A DNA stretch of 30,094 nucleotides, taken from NCBI GenBank assembly GCA_003693705.1, contig RBZT01000992.1:1-30094 (forward strand), written 5' to 3'. Made by a program: the position numbers and the translations under genes. This DNA is from Polymyxa betae (Eukaryota; Endomyxa; Phytomyxea; Plasmodiophorida; Plasmodiophoridae). Below the pieces are notes generated by a model. The model saw nothing but the letters and a program-made list of their open reading frames with translations, was not told the DNA's origin and did not search any database. Position 1 is the first letter of the stretch. Every line of letters begins with the position of its first letter. Positions 20,972 through 30,094 of the stretch are shown here, in pieces.

Positions 20972-21806
20972 CTAAATGTTTTCCCATGCTGCCTGTTTGT
21001 TATTGAAAGGAGAATGGATAAAGTTTTTCGTTTCCATGTAGGTCGATATCTGTGGGATATCTTCAATTCTGGTACAGAAATTACGAAGATTGCCATATTT
21101 ATCCATCATATTGTTGCTTAGCGTGCTATACTGCTGCACCATTTCGTATAACAGGAAATCTATCACAAACCATTAATTAGCTGAAAGATTAATGAAGAAA
21201 GAACATAGAACAAGCATACCAGCGTAAGAGATGTAATCACCAGCGAGAAAATCACTTTTTAAGTATCGATTGAATTTATCCAAGACAGGAGCAGCAGTCT
21301 CAACCATAAAGTTGGGTAACAATTCTCTGAATTTTTGATTATAGCATAGGCCAGTATACTTAGAGCGGCAATCAGCAATCTCCTGAGCCACCATTTCAAG
21401 TTTAGCACGCTCTTTAGCATTACGACCACACATATCATGGAGCCTATAACACTGTGTAAGTTCAAGCTCTAGTTGCAAAGTGAGTAATGACGTACTCGGC
21501 AATGTATTTCAAAATCGCCATCGATTGGGTGATCTTGAAATTCCCGTCAAGTAAATAAGGAAGATTTGGAAAATCCAGGCCGAGAGTCTCTTTCTCGTTA
21601 AACCATTCACTTCGATCCCAATTAGGCGCCTCTCCCTTTAGATGATACAGGTTGTCCTTGAAATCGGTGTCGGTATAGCCTATACGGTATTCCCATCAAG
21701 AAACTGGCAATAATCCTAGTACGATGTGCTTACTCAGCAGTAGACGAATAGGCTGGGCAAGACCCCGAATGGCCCAATAGCCCAGAATGACTTGGTTAGA
21801 CGACAT
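20972..21806 (-). CDS. Mu-class-like cytosolic glutathione S-transferase
   Basis: Four exons give about 220 residues. From ATG 21806 it reads MSSNQVILGYWAIRGLAQPI then RLLLS, the mu-class N terminus with the catalytic Tyr in ILGYW. Next comes GYTDTDFKDNLYHLKGEAP, then LGLDFPNLPYLLDGNFKIT and QSMAILKYIAE, holding the glutathione-binding NLPY and QS motifs. The C-terminal helical domain includes FRELLPNFMVETAAPVLDKF, DFLAGDYISYAG, then DFLLYEMVQQYS and ending KQAAWENI. Introns are about 53 nt after LLLS, 70 nt after YIAE, and 55 nt after SYAG. It conjugates glutathione to electrophiles in the cytosol. It converges on the LicD-like gene with 87 bases between the stops. An in-frame ATG at 21890 would add 28 residues that do not fit the family. 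Confidence 0.9.
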
Positions 21807-22197
21807 AGAATGTGATACAAAAGACGCAATTTGGTTGGTGCTCTTTCCACTTACCGGCAATGACTGCTCATTAAAATTCAGCAGGAACATTCGTCTACGT
21901 TATCAGTTTAATACGATCATCTGTTCTTTCATTCCTGCATAGTTCTTGAAAGAAAATGCACATGTATCTCTAAGTAGCAATTTCATCCTTTGTAACCTTT
22001 TCACTTTGTGCACAGATGCCGTCATTAGAATTTGCGATTCTTTCCAGTGTCCGATTCTCATCCAGAAGGTGGATCTCGATAAATCTGGCTTGGTTAGAAC
22101 AAGAGACAGAGCGAGATAGACCGACGAATCGTGTTGTTGCTTAAGAAAGAAAGTTACTGGGAATCCTACGGACCATTTCCTCATTTACAGAGCAAAC
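21807..22197. other. Divergent intergenic region between GST and the ABC transporter
   Basis: The promoters of both genes must be here. A minus-strand frame is open from 22184 to 21903 (93 residues, MRKWSVGFPVTFFLKQQH...). It has no recognisable domain and may be leader sequence of the GST transcript or chance. No TATA box is evident. Confidence 0.35.
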
Positions 22198-24852
22198 ATG
22201 ATACTACTGAGCTCATATCGCATTAATCGACATCTAATATCACGATCTTTGAATACATACTACTATACATCTATTCGAACTACTGCTAACATCGCCCACA
22301 AAAATGACGATCAATCGCCTTCTGCCATGGCCTTGTTAAAGCTAGCCAAGCCTGAATGGCGTCTATTGAGTGTTGGTTTTGCAGCACTTGTTACTGGAAC
22401 TGCAGCTCAAATCGCCATTCCTATCGGGTTCTCAGCAATGGTCTTTCAACTAACAAATCTGTCAAAAGTGAACTCATCAGATTGCGCTCAGGTGGATTCA
22501 GCTACAGCTGGCAATGTAATTGGCAACCTGCCAACTGTTCCCATATTGAATCTACCTTTTCTCAAAGAGGTTCATGATCTTCTTTCTCAGCTTTAGGTTT
22601 TTGACACGTTATCTTAGAATCTATCGTTTCCAACCTCTTTAGCATCTCTATTCGTTATTACCGGTGTAGCAAACGCAGCACGAATTCAATGCTTCGCCAT
22701 GGCTAGTGCTCGATTAGTAATGCGGTTACGACAGAAATTATTCGATCAGGTAATTTCTTTCTAAACAGTCTTCACTAATTTAACCATAGTCAGATTCTGA
22801 ATCAACCAATGTCGTTTTTTGACAAAAATCGTTCAGGCGGCTTGGTATCTCGATTATCCAATGATGTATATGGTAGATATATGTTGATGCATGACTCTGT
22901 TCAATATAACGAGATTTCAGTAATGTCGGATGCGATATCGGGTGAGACAGTAATGAATGGTATCAGACACTCTGTACAGCTTGTATCAACGAGTGCTGTC
23001 ATGGTTTATATTTCACCTTCATTATCCTGTATATTATTAGGTATCATACATTTCAAACAGACTTTTCCGATTTCGTAGTTTCATGTATTTCAATCTGATA
23101 AAGTATTCATGTACAGCAATTGGACCAGCTGTAGCTGGTAGTGGATACTTCTATGGTCGCTATGTTAAACGGGTAATGTCCAAATTGAAGTATTCCCTAA
23201 TTTTTGATTATGTAATTAGATCAGTAGTGAAGTTCAACGTAGTTTAGGAGCGGCATCTGCAACAGCCGAAGAACGATTTAGTGCCATTCGAATGGTGAAA
23301 GCCTTCACAGCTGAATTGTATGAATCACAGCTCTACCGAAAGTGTATTGTTGATGTATATGACAATTCTGTATGACCAGACTCGTTTTAAACTTCAAAAT
23401 CGATCAATACTAATATGCCTTTAGTTGCGTTATGCACGAGCCACATCTGTTTTTAATTTATTCACATCGATGGTTGGAAATGTGTCATTACTATCAGTAT
23501 TAGCATATGGGTCATATCTCATTGGTACTGGACATCTAACAGCTGGTCAACTGACAGCTTTCGGACTGTGTAATGCGTTCCTCGACAATTCCTGATATCA
23601 GTGTTGACATTGTTTCTATCAGATACATTGTATTTCGGTATCAGTATTGTGGGCCTATCAAAGTTCTGGGGTGATTTCATGAAAGGAATTGGATCATCGC
23701 AGCATGTATGGGCTTTATTAAATCAACCCATGAATTTGAATGCCGGTATGGTGTATATATTCATTAACAATGCTGTTAGTTCTAATTATGCAAAGAACCT
23801 CTAAAACCGCTCTTGATTCCAAATCAATGTTTCGGTCGAATTCAGATGAAGAATGTGACGTTTCGATATCCAGCACGACCAACCCTGCATATTCTTGGTA
23901 GGACCGATATGATGTTGTTTCGTTAGATGTCCAATGAAATGTATCCACAGATAATGTGTCTTTGAATTTTGAGCCAAATTCGATAACAGCGTTAGTTGGT
24001 GAAAGGTGTGCTTTTCATCTCATTGATCTTTTTTTTTTTATGTAAATCCTGACTATTTTCATCTAGTGGTAGTGGGAAATCAACGCTGATCTGGCTACTG
24101 CTAAAACTTTACCAATTAAAGTCTGGTTCTATCCTATTAGATGGGATAGAAATAGACACTATCGATTCAACATGGATAAGACAACAAATCGGTACAATGC
24201 ATCTTTGGAACAATTGGTATCTAGTATTCAACAACAATGAAGGTATTGTGAGCCAAGATTCTGCCATATTTTATGGGACAGTAGCTGATAATATTCGATA
24301 TGGCCTACCTACTGCCTCCATGGATCAGATTGAAAATGCAGCCAGGACAGCACAAGCTTACGAGTTTGTTCAAAGTTTACCACTACAATTTCAAACTGTA
24401 TCTGCTCTAAAAAAACCTGTCCTAGTTCTTTAAATATGCTGTGCTAGATTATTGGCCAGAATGGAGTTGATTTATCTGGAGGTCAACGGCAACGGTTAGC
24501 AATTGCTCGAGCTATTTTAAAGAATGCCCCTGTATTAATCCTTGATGAAGGTATTTGTCTTGAAATCTTGAATTGCTCTAATACCTGTTGGGATCATCTA
24601 ACACTGTATATAGCAACAAGCGCATTAGACGCCCAGAATGAGCGCCTAATCAACAATGCTCTGGAAACTGTGCTAAAAAGTCGGACAACCATTTTAATAG
24701 CACATAGACCAAGTACATTCAAAAAGGCCAACAGAATAGTCTTGTTAAAAGAGGGTCATGTCGCTGGTCAAGGCACATATGATGAACTTATCGCTGATCC
24801 AACCGATATTGGCAGGTATTTCCGAAATCTTATTCAGCATAATAATAAATAG
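22198..24852 (+). CDS. ABCB-type half-transporter, probably mitochondrial (ABCB10/MDL1-like)
   Basis: About a dozen exons encode one membrane domain and one nucleotide-binding domain, around 610-630 residues in all. The N terminus ([20 protein letters not shown]) is rich in Arg, Ser and Tyr without acids, like a mitochondrial targeting peptide. The membrane domain includes [39 protein letters not shown] and [18 protein letters not shown], typical of ABCB proteins. The nucleotide-binding domain has Walker A ALVGESGSGKST (split by an intron after GES), Q-loop GIVSQDS, signature [14 protein letters not shown], Walker B VLILDE, D-loop SALDA and the switch His in LIAHRPST. All catalytic motifs are intact, so it should be an active exporter when dimerised. 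The substrate is unknown. Most introns are 45-60 nt; one near 23572-23603 must be only about 32 nt for the frame to hold. Confidence 0.85.
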
Positions 24853-24929
24853 AAAAAGTGCGCGTACAATACAAGTGCGAATTTTTTGTGCGCGATTTAT
24901 CGGGTTGCTGCATTATGCTACCAGTAAAT

Positions 24930-25493
24930 TTTTTTACGCGTAATTCACGAAATACCCCAAATCCGCAGTTTTAAAAATTACAGTGGCGCACTTTCGACTG
25001 GGCGCACGATTCTCGATTATATTAAAGCTAGCTTGAGACATGGCAGAGCACACCAAGGAATCTTTACAGAATGGATAGTGAATGTTGCAGATTGCGAACT
25101 TTCGCCTTAACAGAGCCGTCTCTCTGCCTAACCCGGAAGTTTACGTTCTTGAACAGATAAACTGATTACTGAACGACAAAGAGCTATAAATTTTGGTCTG
25201 TTCACTTTTGTGGACGAAATAATCGCAGTTCATCCTAACGCATTTTAATCGTAACCTCTGTCGGAAAGCTGTAATGCTCCCGAAGGGCGACTGCAGCTCT
25301 TGGAAAGGCTCACAGCTCGTGACAACTTCAAATGAAGCCATTACGTCTCTAAAGACAAAGATACGTTAAAATACTCGAAAATCGTGCGTCCATTCGAAAG
25401 TGCGCCACTGTAATTTTTTAAACTGCGGTTTTGGGGTATTTCGAGAATAAAAGATTCAGATTTGGGGTATTTTGTGAATTACGCGATTTTTTT
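24930..25493. mobile_element. MITE-like element with long inverted terminal repeats
   Basis: The left arm (24930 to about 25020) and the right arm (about 25365-25493) are inverted copies. Shared blocks include CGCGTAATTCAC, AAATACCCCAAATC, CGCAGTTTTAAAAATTACAG (right arm with small changes), GTGGCGCACTTTCGA and GCGCACGATT (ACGCACGATT on the right). The right arm holds an extra partial duplication of the TTTGGGGTATTT block. The 340 bases between hold no gene. This is the structure of a non-autonomous DNA transposon about 565 bp long. It starts about 77 bases after the ABC transporter stop. The flanks are T-rich, so the target duplication cannot be read with certainty. Confidence 0.75.
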
Positions 25494-25494
25494 A

Positions 25495-26030
25495 TTAAGA
25501 CCCTGAAACATTTTCTCAGGGTTTAGGGTGCTAGAGACGTTCAGGGTCTTATTCTTAGGCCTTCAGCAGCGTTTCAGGGTCTTAACATTATGAAAAAATA
25601 GCGGTTTTTATTATTGTTTGAGATGAAAGTCTGGCTCAAAATCTAACTTCATGCAAATAAAGGTTGATTCCTTAATACACTTTCGAGCTCGGTCAGCTAG
25701 AACCGCCATATAGGCTCTAGGACCGATAGGTTCACCGTAACAGTCACATCCCAGAGTTTCCTTAGCAGAACCGTTAAATACATTGATCCAGTGATCCTAC
25801 TAAAACTAAAAGACCGTGTTGCTAAAATCTTCGAAAGCACATCAATATAATGATATTTCCTAAAAATCCTTCAATTTTCAGGTTTATTGCTTCTTTTAAG
25901 ACCCTGAAAGCACAATATTCCGGGGATTTTTTTGTTAAGACCCTGAAACCATTCTGAAAGTAGGGTTCAGGGTGTTAAGCCATCAAATTCAGGGTTCAGG
26001 GCTTATTAAAAATTGTCTTAACAAAAAAAA
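25495..26030. repeat. Cluster of TTAAGACCCTGAA / TTCAGGGTCTTAA motifs
   Basis: TTAAGACCCTGAAAC at 25495-25509 and its perfect reverse complement GTTTCAGGGTCTTAA at 25571-25585 bound a 91-bp foldback that also holds TTCAGGGTCTTA inside (about 25539). Further direct copies lie at about 25897 (TTAAGACCCTGAAAGC) and 25935 (TTAAGACCCTGAAACC). Partial inverted copies (GGTTCAGGGTGTTAAG, GGTTCAGGGCTTA) follow to about 26005. The stretch 25590-25890 between the two groups has no gene. The block directly abuts the MITE-like element. TTAA is the target of piggyBac elements, so these may be ends of small TTAA-class elements; this is only inferred. Confidence 0.65.
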
Positions 26031-26097
26031 AATACTGTACCGGTACTGTAGCGATTAATTAAACGTGCCCATGCCGCGTAAATTAATTTGCTCTCTA

Positions 26098-27523
26098 CCG
26101 TCGCGGACATCTTAACTGTCATAGATTACTAAGGGAGTAACATGATTCAATAAGGCTTGCCCGGGCAACCCTTCTGTCAATATCAAAGGCCGTTTTCGAA
26201 TAGATCTCGTCGAAAGGAACAAAGCAACGGCCCCGGTTTTTTAAATTTCCAAATACTCGCGCAGTTTTAATGGTTTTTAGTTGTAAGGGGACCGTCGGAA
26301 TGCACCAATAGGCGCATATCTAGGTTTCTCACTAGCAAAATAAAGTGCGTCAGTGTAGGGAAAAACGTGCGCTGTCAGAAAAGTCCGGAGAGTGCGCACT
26401 TCTTTTTTAACTTGATTTTGATCATCCTGGCTGGCGCGGTGCGGCAGACTTCTATCGTTCGCCATGCCTCGAAAGCGAAAGCTTTTCGCTCACCTGACTC
26501 GAATGAATGCGGAAAGAGATAATAGGGCTTCTTTGCGCTCTGAGGGCGGCCCCGCCGCTGCTATTGAAATTGCAGAGAGCCAGCGTCCAGATTCTGAAGA
26601 TTCGGATAACGACGAACTTCCATATTGGCCAGCCGAAGATGATACTGAGCCTATTTGCCTTTCTGATGGGGAGATCGAGTCGCTGAAGCTAAAATGGGTT
26701 CCAGAAGCGCGGTCAATTGACAGAAGGCCCCATATTGGAACTAGCCGAGGGACGCGCTGGTGGCTTCAAGGTTAAATCTAAAGGATGGAGGGGCAAACAT
26801 AAAGGTAGTAATGAGAGATGGTTGGTTTATCAGCGAAACTGGTCAGCGGATCGTCCACTCGAACAGCAATGCGAAGGGTGAGCAGAAGGGTTTACGGACA
26901 ATTTTAAAGAGAGAAATCTCTGGAGAGAAGGAATGAAGCGGCAAGAAGCTTTGAATCTTCTCAAGAGCCAGCCTGATTTCCTCGCGCAAAAGGAATGGCT
27001 GACCGAAACTGTGACGGCTTATAGTGGTTTCGCTATTGATTTCTTTCCAAAATTTCATTGCGAATTTAATTTTATTGAAATGTTTTGCGGAGCTGTTAAA
27101 CATTACACGCGTTTGCATTGCAATTATTCTTTTAACGGTTTGGTCAATATATTACCCTTGGCTTTATCTTCTGTTTCCATTATCCAGATTCGCCGATTCG
27201 CTCGAAAATGCTTTAGGTTGGTACTATTTGGCGTTATGGTTTTGTTTGCTTAACTTTGCATAACTGTAGATATATGGATGCATATCGGGAGAAAAACGGA
27301 GAATTTTTATCAGTTAAAGATGTGGAGCGTGCTGTTCGCAAGTTTACAAGTCACCGAACGATCCCGTCGTGGTGGAACAGAGAGGAGCTCAAAATAAAAA
27401 ACTGAGATTTTGCGTCCGCAATTTTTATTGCGAAGTCACGCAATAACGTTTTCTGCGTGCGCACTTTTGGATTCAGATTGCAACAACCCGGTCAGTTTAT
27501 GACAGTTAAGATGTCCGCGACGG
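26098..27523 (+). mobile_element. TIR DNA transposon (1.43 kb) with TA flanks and a degenerate DDE transposase
   Basis: CCGTCGCGGACATCTTAACT at 26098 is repeated exactly in inverse at the other end (AGTTAAGATGTCCGCGACGG, ending 27523), and identity continues through GTCATA, giving a TIR of about 26 bp. Both ends are flanked by TA, as for the pogo-like element near the window start. The element contains the transposase remnant at 26464-27405. TIR identity suggests a fairly recent insertion, although the transposase is broken. Confidence 0.8.
26464..27405 (+). pseudogene. Truncated DDE-superfamily transposase (fungal-type with FFPKFHCEFNFIE motif)
   Basis: The N-terminal piece (26464-26775) starts MPRKRKLFAHLTRMNAERDN and is acidic after residue 25, like the N-terminal region of these transposases. 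The C-terminal piece (from about 26915) reads FKERNLWREGMKRQEALNLL, KSQPDFLAQKEWLTETVTA, FFPKFHCEFNFIEMFCGAVK and SSVSIIQIRRFARKCFR, then after a short intron (about 27215-27268) YMDAYREKNGEFLSVKDVER and ends WNREELKIKN near 27405. The block with N-F-I-E carries the last acidic catalytic residue. The pieces are only 150 bases apart and no first or second Asp is found, so the catalytic centre is missing, probably by internal deletion. Stops also lie between them (26773, about 26880). Related proteins are common in fungal genomes as DDE superfamily endonucleases. Confidence 0.75.
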
Positions 27524-27836
27524 TACCTTAAGGCTTAAACCGTCAACTCCGTGACTGGTGACATGAAATTGCTTATAGATTTTTGTCAACCAGGAATCTC
27601 AAAACTATATCAACAACAATCAATAGATCTCATCAATAAATCAAACCCTGTTCTCAGAATTTTAAATTTCCAAATTCCTACGCACTTATAGTCAGTTGAA
27701 GTATGTATGGGGAGGCTGGGATCTGGACTATGCTAGGAAGTAATGAAACTGGTATACACCGATGCGACTTACATTTTCTTCTATCTTCTATATGATTCCG
27801 ATAAGTTTAGGTTTTGAGCAGTTGCGCACTTTAGGT
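27524..27836. other. Short spacer between two transposons
   Basis: No gene, repeat or motif stands out in these 310 bases. Confidence 0.4.
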
Positions 27837-27939
27837 TTGCGTACGGTAAACTCTTTTTTCCAGTCGATGGAAAACAGGCTGCGCTTCTGTCGACGGAAGC
27901 GCAACCTCCTTTCCGTCACTGAATCCTCTATCCTTCTCT

Positions 27940-28135
27940 TTTCTCTTTCTCTCCTCTACGAATAGATTTGGTCGGTTAGGTTCTCTCCTCTACTCTACGA
28001 AATGTTTCTGTCTGTTAGGTTCTCTTTTTCTCCTCTACGAATAGATTCTGTCTGTTAGGTTCTCTTTCTCTCCTCAAAAAGATTCTGTCTGTTAGGTTTT
28101 TTTTTTCTCGTCTACGAATAGATTCTGTCTGTAAG
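27940..28135. repeat. Minisatellite of about 45-50 bp units
   Basis: Four to five imperfect copies of CTCCTCTACGAATAGATTCT followed by GTCTGTTAGGTTCTCTTTCT lie in tandem, with some copies shortened. It is next to the left arm of the long-TIR element, whose arm end contains the same CTCTCCTCTACGAATAG motif, so it probably grew out of the arm. Confidence 0.75.
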
Positions 28136-28458
28136 CCTCGTGATTCTTTGCCGATGTGGAATCGAGTGCGGAATTGGATCAACCGGTCGCAAGGCGATTC
28201 CCAGGTTGAAGCTTTCCCTTTCTTTTCCAAAGAGACCGCAGCTCTCAGCGGGGACAATCTCCTTCACCTGTTGACCAGCATTCTCCCTCGCCAGAAGACA
28301 GATTTGACAACCTTAATGTCCCAAATCGTGAAATCATCAGCACCATTCTAATACATGAGGAATCACAATTCCGATGAGGCCTCTATAGACAATCACAGCA
28401 GTTGTGGGAACCAAAATACCTCAAGTGTATTAACACCACAGTCTGCCTTTTCTGGATA

Positions 28459-28550
28459 GTATTCTTCGTTTCTGGAGTTGCATGAAGCCGCCCAAGCGTA
28501 CGCAAATTCTCATATTTTTGGGTTATCTCGTAATCTTCGAAAATTTACAA
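28459..28550 (+). pseudogene. Possible FAR1-type/MULE domain fragment
   Basis: One plus-strand frame reads YSSFLELHEAAQAYANSHIF then GLSRNLRK, similar in pattern to the start of FAR1-type DNA-binding domains (F..F.EA..A...YA...GF...R..SK) found in Mutator-like transposons. The frame has a stop just upstream and no zinc ligands are recognisable downstream. It lies inside the long-TIR element. Chance similarity is possible. Confidence 0.3.
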
Positions 28551-29250
28551 ATGTTGAAAAACCGTCCCCTTTATCGCTTAGTGGTCAAAGATATTTCCTT
28601 TTCATTCATTCCACTTATCACTCAAGATACAAAAATGGACGTTGAGCAAACCCGACACGATTCAAATCTGAAAGCCTATCGCCAAATTCCGGTCCCTCAC
28701 AGCCAGGCTAACCGTTATACTCTGTTGTTATGAGATTGCAAGGAACTCATCAATTTGGCAGTCAATGATAACTCATTTTTCAATCAACGTATGTCGAATG
28801 GCCATTGCCGATCTAATGGCCAAGCATGGGATAGTAATCATCCGACAAGGATGTTTCTGTGATGGAATCAGCGGAAGAAGGGGGGAAGAATCAAGGCCTT
28901 GGAAAGGAGTAAACGTCAACCGGGGCGGCTGCCGGTGAGTGAGCTTCAGAATCGCCAAGCGAAAGAAGAAACGATTACCAGCATCATGCAAGGTTTGCGT
29001 TGCTAAGAACGCTGTCCCAACAGATAATCACAGAGCAAGACGCTCTCGGTGCCCCTTCACTGTAACCGGATAATACAACAGAGGTGTCGCAAGAAGGGTG
29101 CGAAAGGGAACGAGTTAGGTAGAGACATCATCAGTGTAGATGAGCGAAAGGGATAGAGCGATTTGTGACGGAAAGAAGGTTGCGCCTCCGTCGACTGAAG
29201 CGCAGCCTGTTTTCCGTTGACTGAAAAAAGTTTACCGTTTTGTGTACGCA

Positions 29251-29621
29251 CTTTTGAATTTGGAATTGGACTGGAACAAACATTACGTACTCACGGTACC
29301 AAAAACAAAGTGCGTGGAAAACAAATTGCGTTAAACAAGTGCGTGGCAGACAATCTGCGGTGTGACGTTTTCGGTCATTGAAATCGGCGCATATTTTCAT
29401 TCACCAATTCGTGCCGGTTACATTGTTGACAGTCTCATAGACCTCCATCTAAATGGAGATCCCCAATCTCAGTCTGCATCACCAATATACAGATCGTATA
29501 CGGCTATTATGTGTGCCCAATATACAGAGGTGTCTAGAGAGAGCTCTCTCCCGCCAACATCTAATCACGTCTCTATAGCGATCAGGAACGTCTCGAGACT
29601 CGACTTGCATTACGGCGTTGG
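29251..29621. other. Intergenic region before the last gene
   Basis: A repeated 'caagtgcgtgg' or 'aagtgcgtgg' motif lies at about 29308-29345, related to 'gcgcactttt' motifs near other element ends. The plus frame from 29362 to 29646 is open but has no recognisable domain. The last gene's promoter is probably here. Confidence 0.35.
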
Positions 29622-30094
29622 ATGTCATACTGGATTATCACGCTGATGCTGATATGGATTACAGAACTGATCGAGGTGACAAAGATATCGAAAGGAGCCG
29701 TCACGGCCGGCAACCAGAAACTGTTCGAACAGCTGGACGACGCTCACGGCGACCTGCCTAAGAAAGGTCCATCTGATGTTACACGCGTCGGTACGGTAAC
29801 AGTTTGCCGACCTTACGATACACAGTGCTGTTCCCATCGGAGGCGAATCTGAACCTACAGGAGCTTTCCCTCCTATCTGATATCACAGCCCTTGTGCTCA
29901 AGAATGCCGCCGCCAATCTCAACGCCGTTTCCGCAGACGTACTGTCCCTATTCTTTGTTGATAATCTTTATTGAATTTTTTCCTCAAATTTTCAGGAATT
30001 TGCGGCCAGAATCCTGCGCAAGTTTTCGTCGGGAAATCGCAGCAATTCGGACCGTATTATGAAGTCCGAATCCGGAACCTGTGATAATCTGATT
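29622..30094 (+). CDS. Start of an unrecognised gene with N-terminal signal/anchor, cut by the window end
   Basis: From ATG 29622 it reads MSYWIITLMLIWITELIEV, a signal peptide or signal anchor, then GNQKLFEQLDDAHGDLPKK. A 58-nt intron (about 29765-29820) follows, and exon 2 reads VLFPSEANLNLQELSLLSDI, TALVLKNAAANLNAVSAD. A second intron (about 29940-29995) precedes exon 3, EFAARILRKFSSGNRSNSDR, which stays open to the window end. Both introns fit GT..AG in frame and have lengths typical of this window, which supports the model. The product is at least 120 residues and rich in Leu, Asn and Ser. No family is recognised. The coding sequence is more GC-rich than most other genes here. Confidence 0.55.

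Larger units (their letters stand above)
27837..29250. mobile_element. Long-TIR element of about 1.4 kb, possibly MULE-like
   Basis: The left arm (27837 to about 27940) and right arm (about 29135-29250) are inverted copies over about 100 bases. Shared blocks include GCGTAC, CGGTAAACT, GGAAAACAGGCTGCGCTTC, GTCGACGGA, GCGCAACCT and TTTCCGTCAC. Each arm also holds its own short inverted repeat (GCTGCGCTTC / GAAGCGCAACC). Long TIRs are typical of Mutator-like elements. The interior holds a minisatellite next to the left arm and a short stretch resembling a FAR1-type domain, but no intact transposase, so it is non-autonomous. Target duplications of 8-10 bp could not be recognised by eye. Confidence 0.6.

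Noticed and set aside
24900-27495. CGGGTTGCTGCATT near 24900 and its near inverse TGCAACAACCCG near 27480 as ends of one large element
   Set aside because: The match is only about 14 bp with mismatches and the span crosses two other well-defined elements; probably coincidence or an older nested repeat.
1-30094. CRISPR array, bacterial operon or phage system
   Set aside because: Introns with GT..AG ends, multi-exon genes and eukaryotic families throughout; no regularly spaced short repeats with unique spacers.

Overview
The window is nuclear DNA from a eukaryote with compact genes and very short introns, mostly about 45-60 nt, with GT..AG ends and often a CTAAT-like branch site just upstream of the acceptor. 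Genes lie on both strands, a few hundred bases apart. Two products point to a flagellated organism: a CEP135/Bld10-like basal-body protein and a MYCBP (AMY-1) homologue. Sec20/BNIP1, a half-size ABCB transporter, a mu-class glutathione transferase and a LicD/fukutin-like protein fit an opisthokont. A zoosporic fungus or relative, or a small-genome animal, would fit; the sequence alone does not decide.

Layout. Positions 1-3360 are mobile-element debris: a CT-rich tract, a decayed Ty3/gypsy integrase, and a 2.04-kb pogo-like transposon with clear TIRs and TA target duplication inserted into that integrase. Positions 3364-14591 carry three minus-strand, multi-exon, mostly alpha-helical proteins in head-to-tail order: the CEP135-like protein and two unrecognised proteins with signal-peptide-like N termini. 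Positions 15071-16773 carry plus-strand Sec20 and MYCBP. MYCBP converges on a minus-strand dual-specificity phosphatase-like gene (16893-17789) whose catalytic residues are replaced. That gene is preceded by a small ORF overlapping its start codon. Positions 18087-20884 hold, on the plus strand, a tiny secreted His-rich peptide, an intronless 341-aa protein and a LicD-like membrane protein. A minus-strand mu-class GST follows, then a plus-strand ABCB half-transporter (22198-24852). From 24930 to about 29250 the DNA is almost entirely transposon material: a MITE-like inverted repeat, a cluster of TTAAGACCCTGAA motifs, a 1.43-kb TIR element with a broken DDE transposase, and a 1.4-kb element with long TIRs. 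The last 470 bases begin another gene with an N-terminal hydrophobic segment, cut by the window edge.

Functional themes are the basal body and cilium (CEP135, MYCBP), ER-Golgi retrograde traffic (Sec20), glycan modification in the secretory pathway (LicD-like), detoxification (GST) and mitochondrial export (ABCB). They are interleaved housekeeping genes rather than an operon-like system. The most unusual gene is the pseudophosphatase, which keeps the fold, the P-loop glycine and arginine but has Ser for the catalytic Cys and Asn for the general acid. All exon models were spliced by eye and need transcript support.
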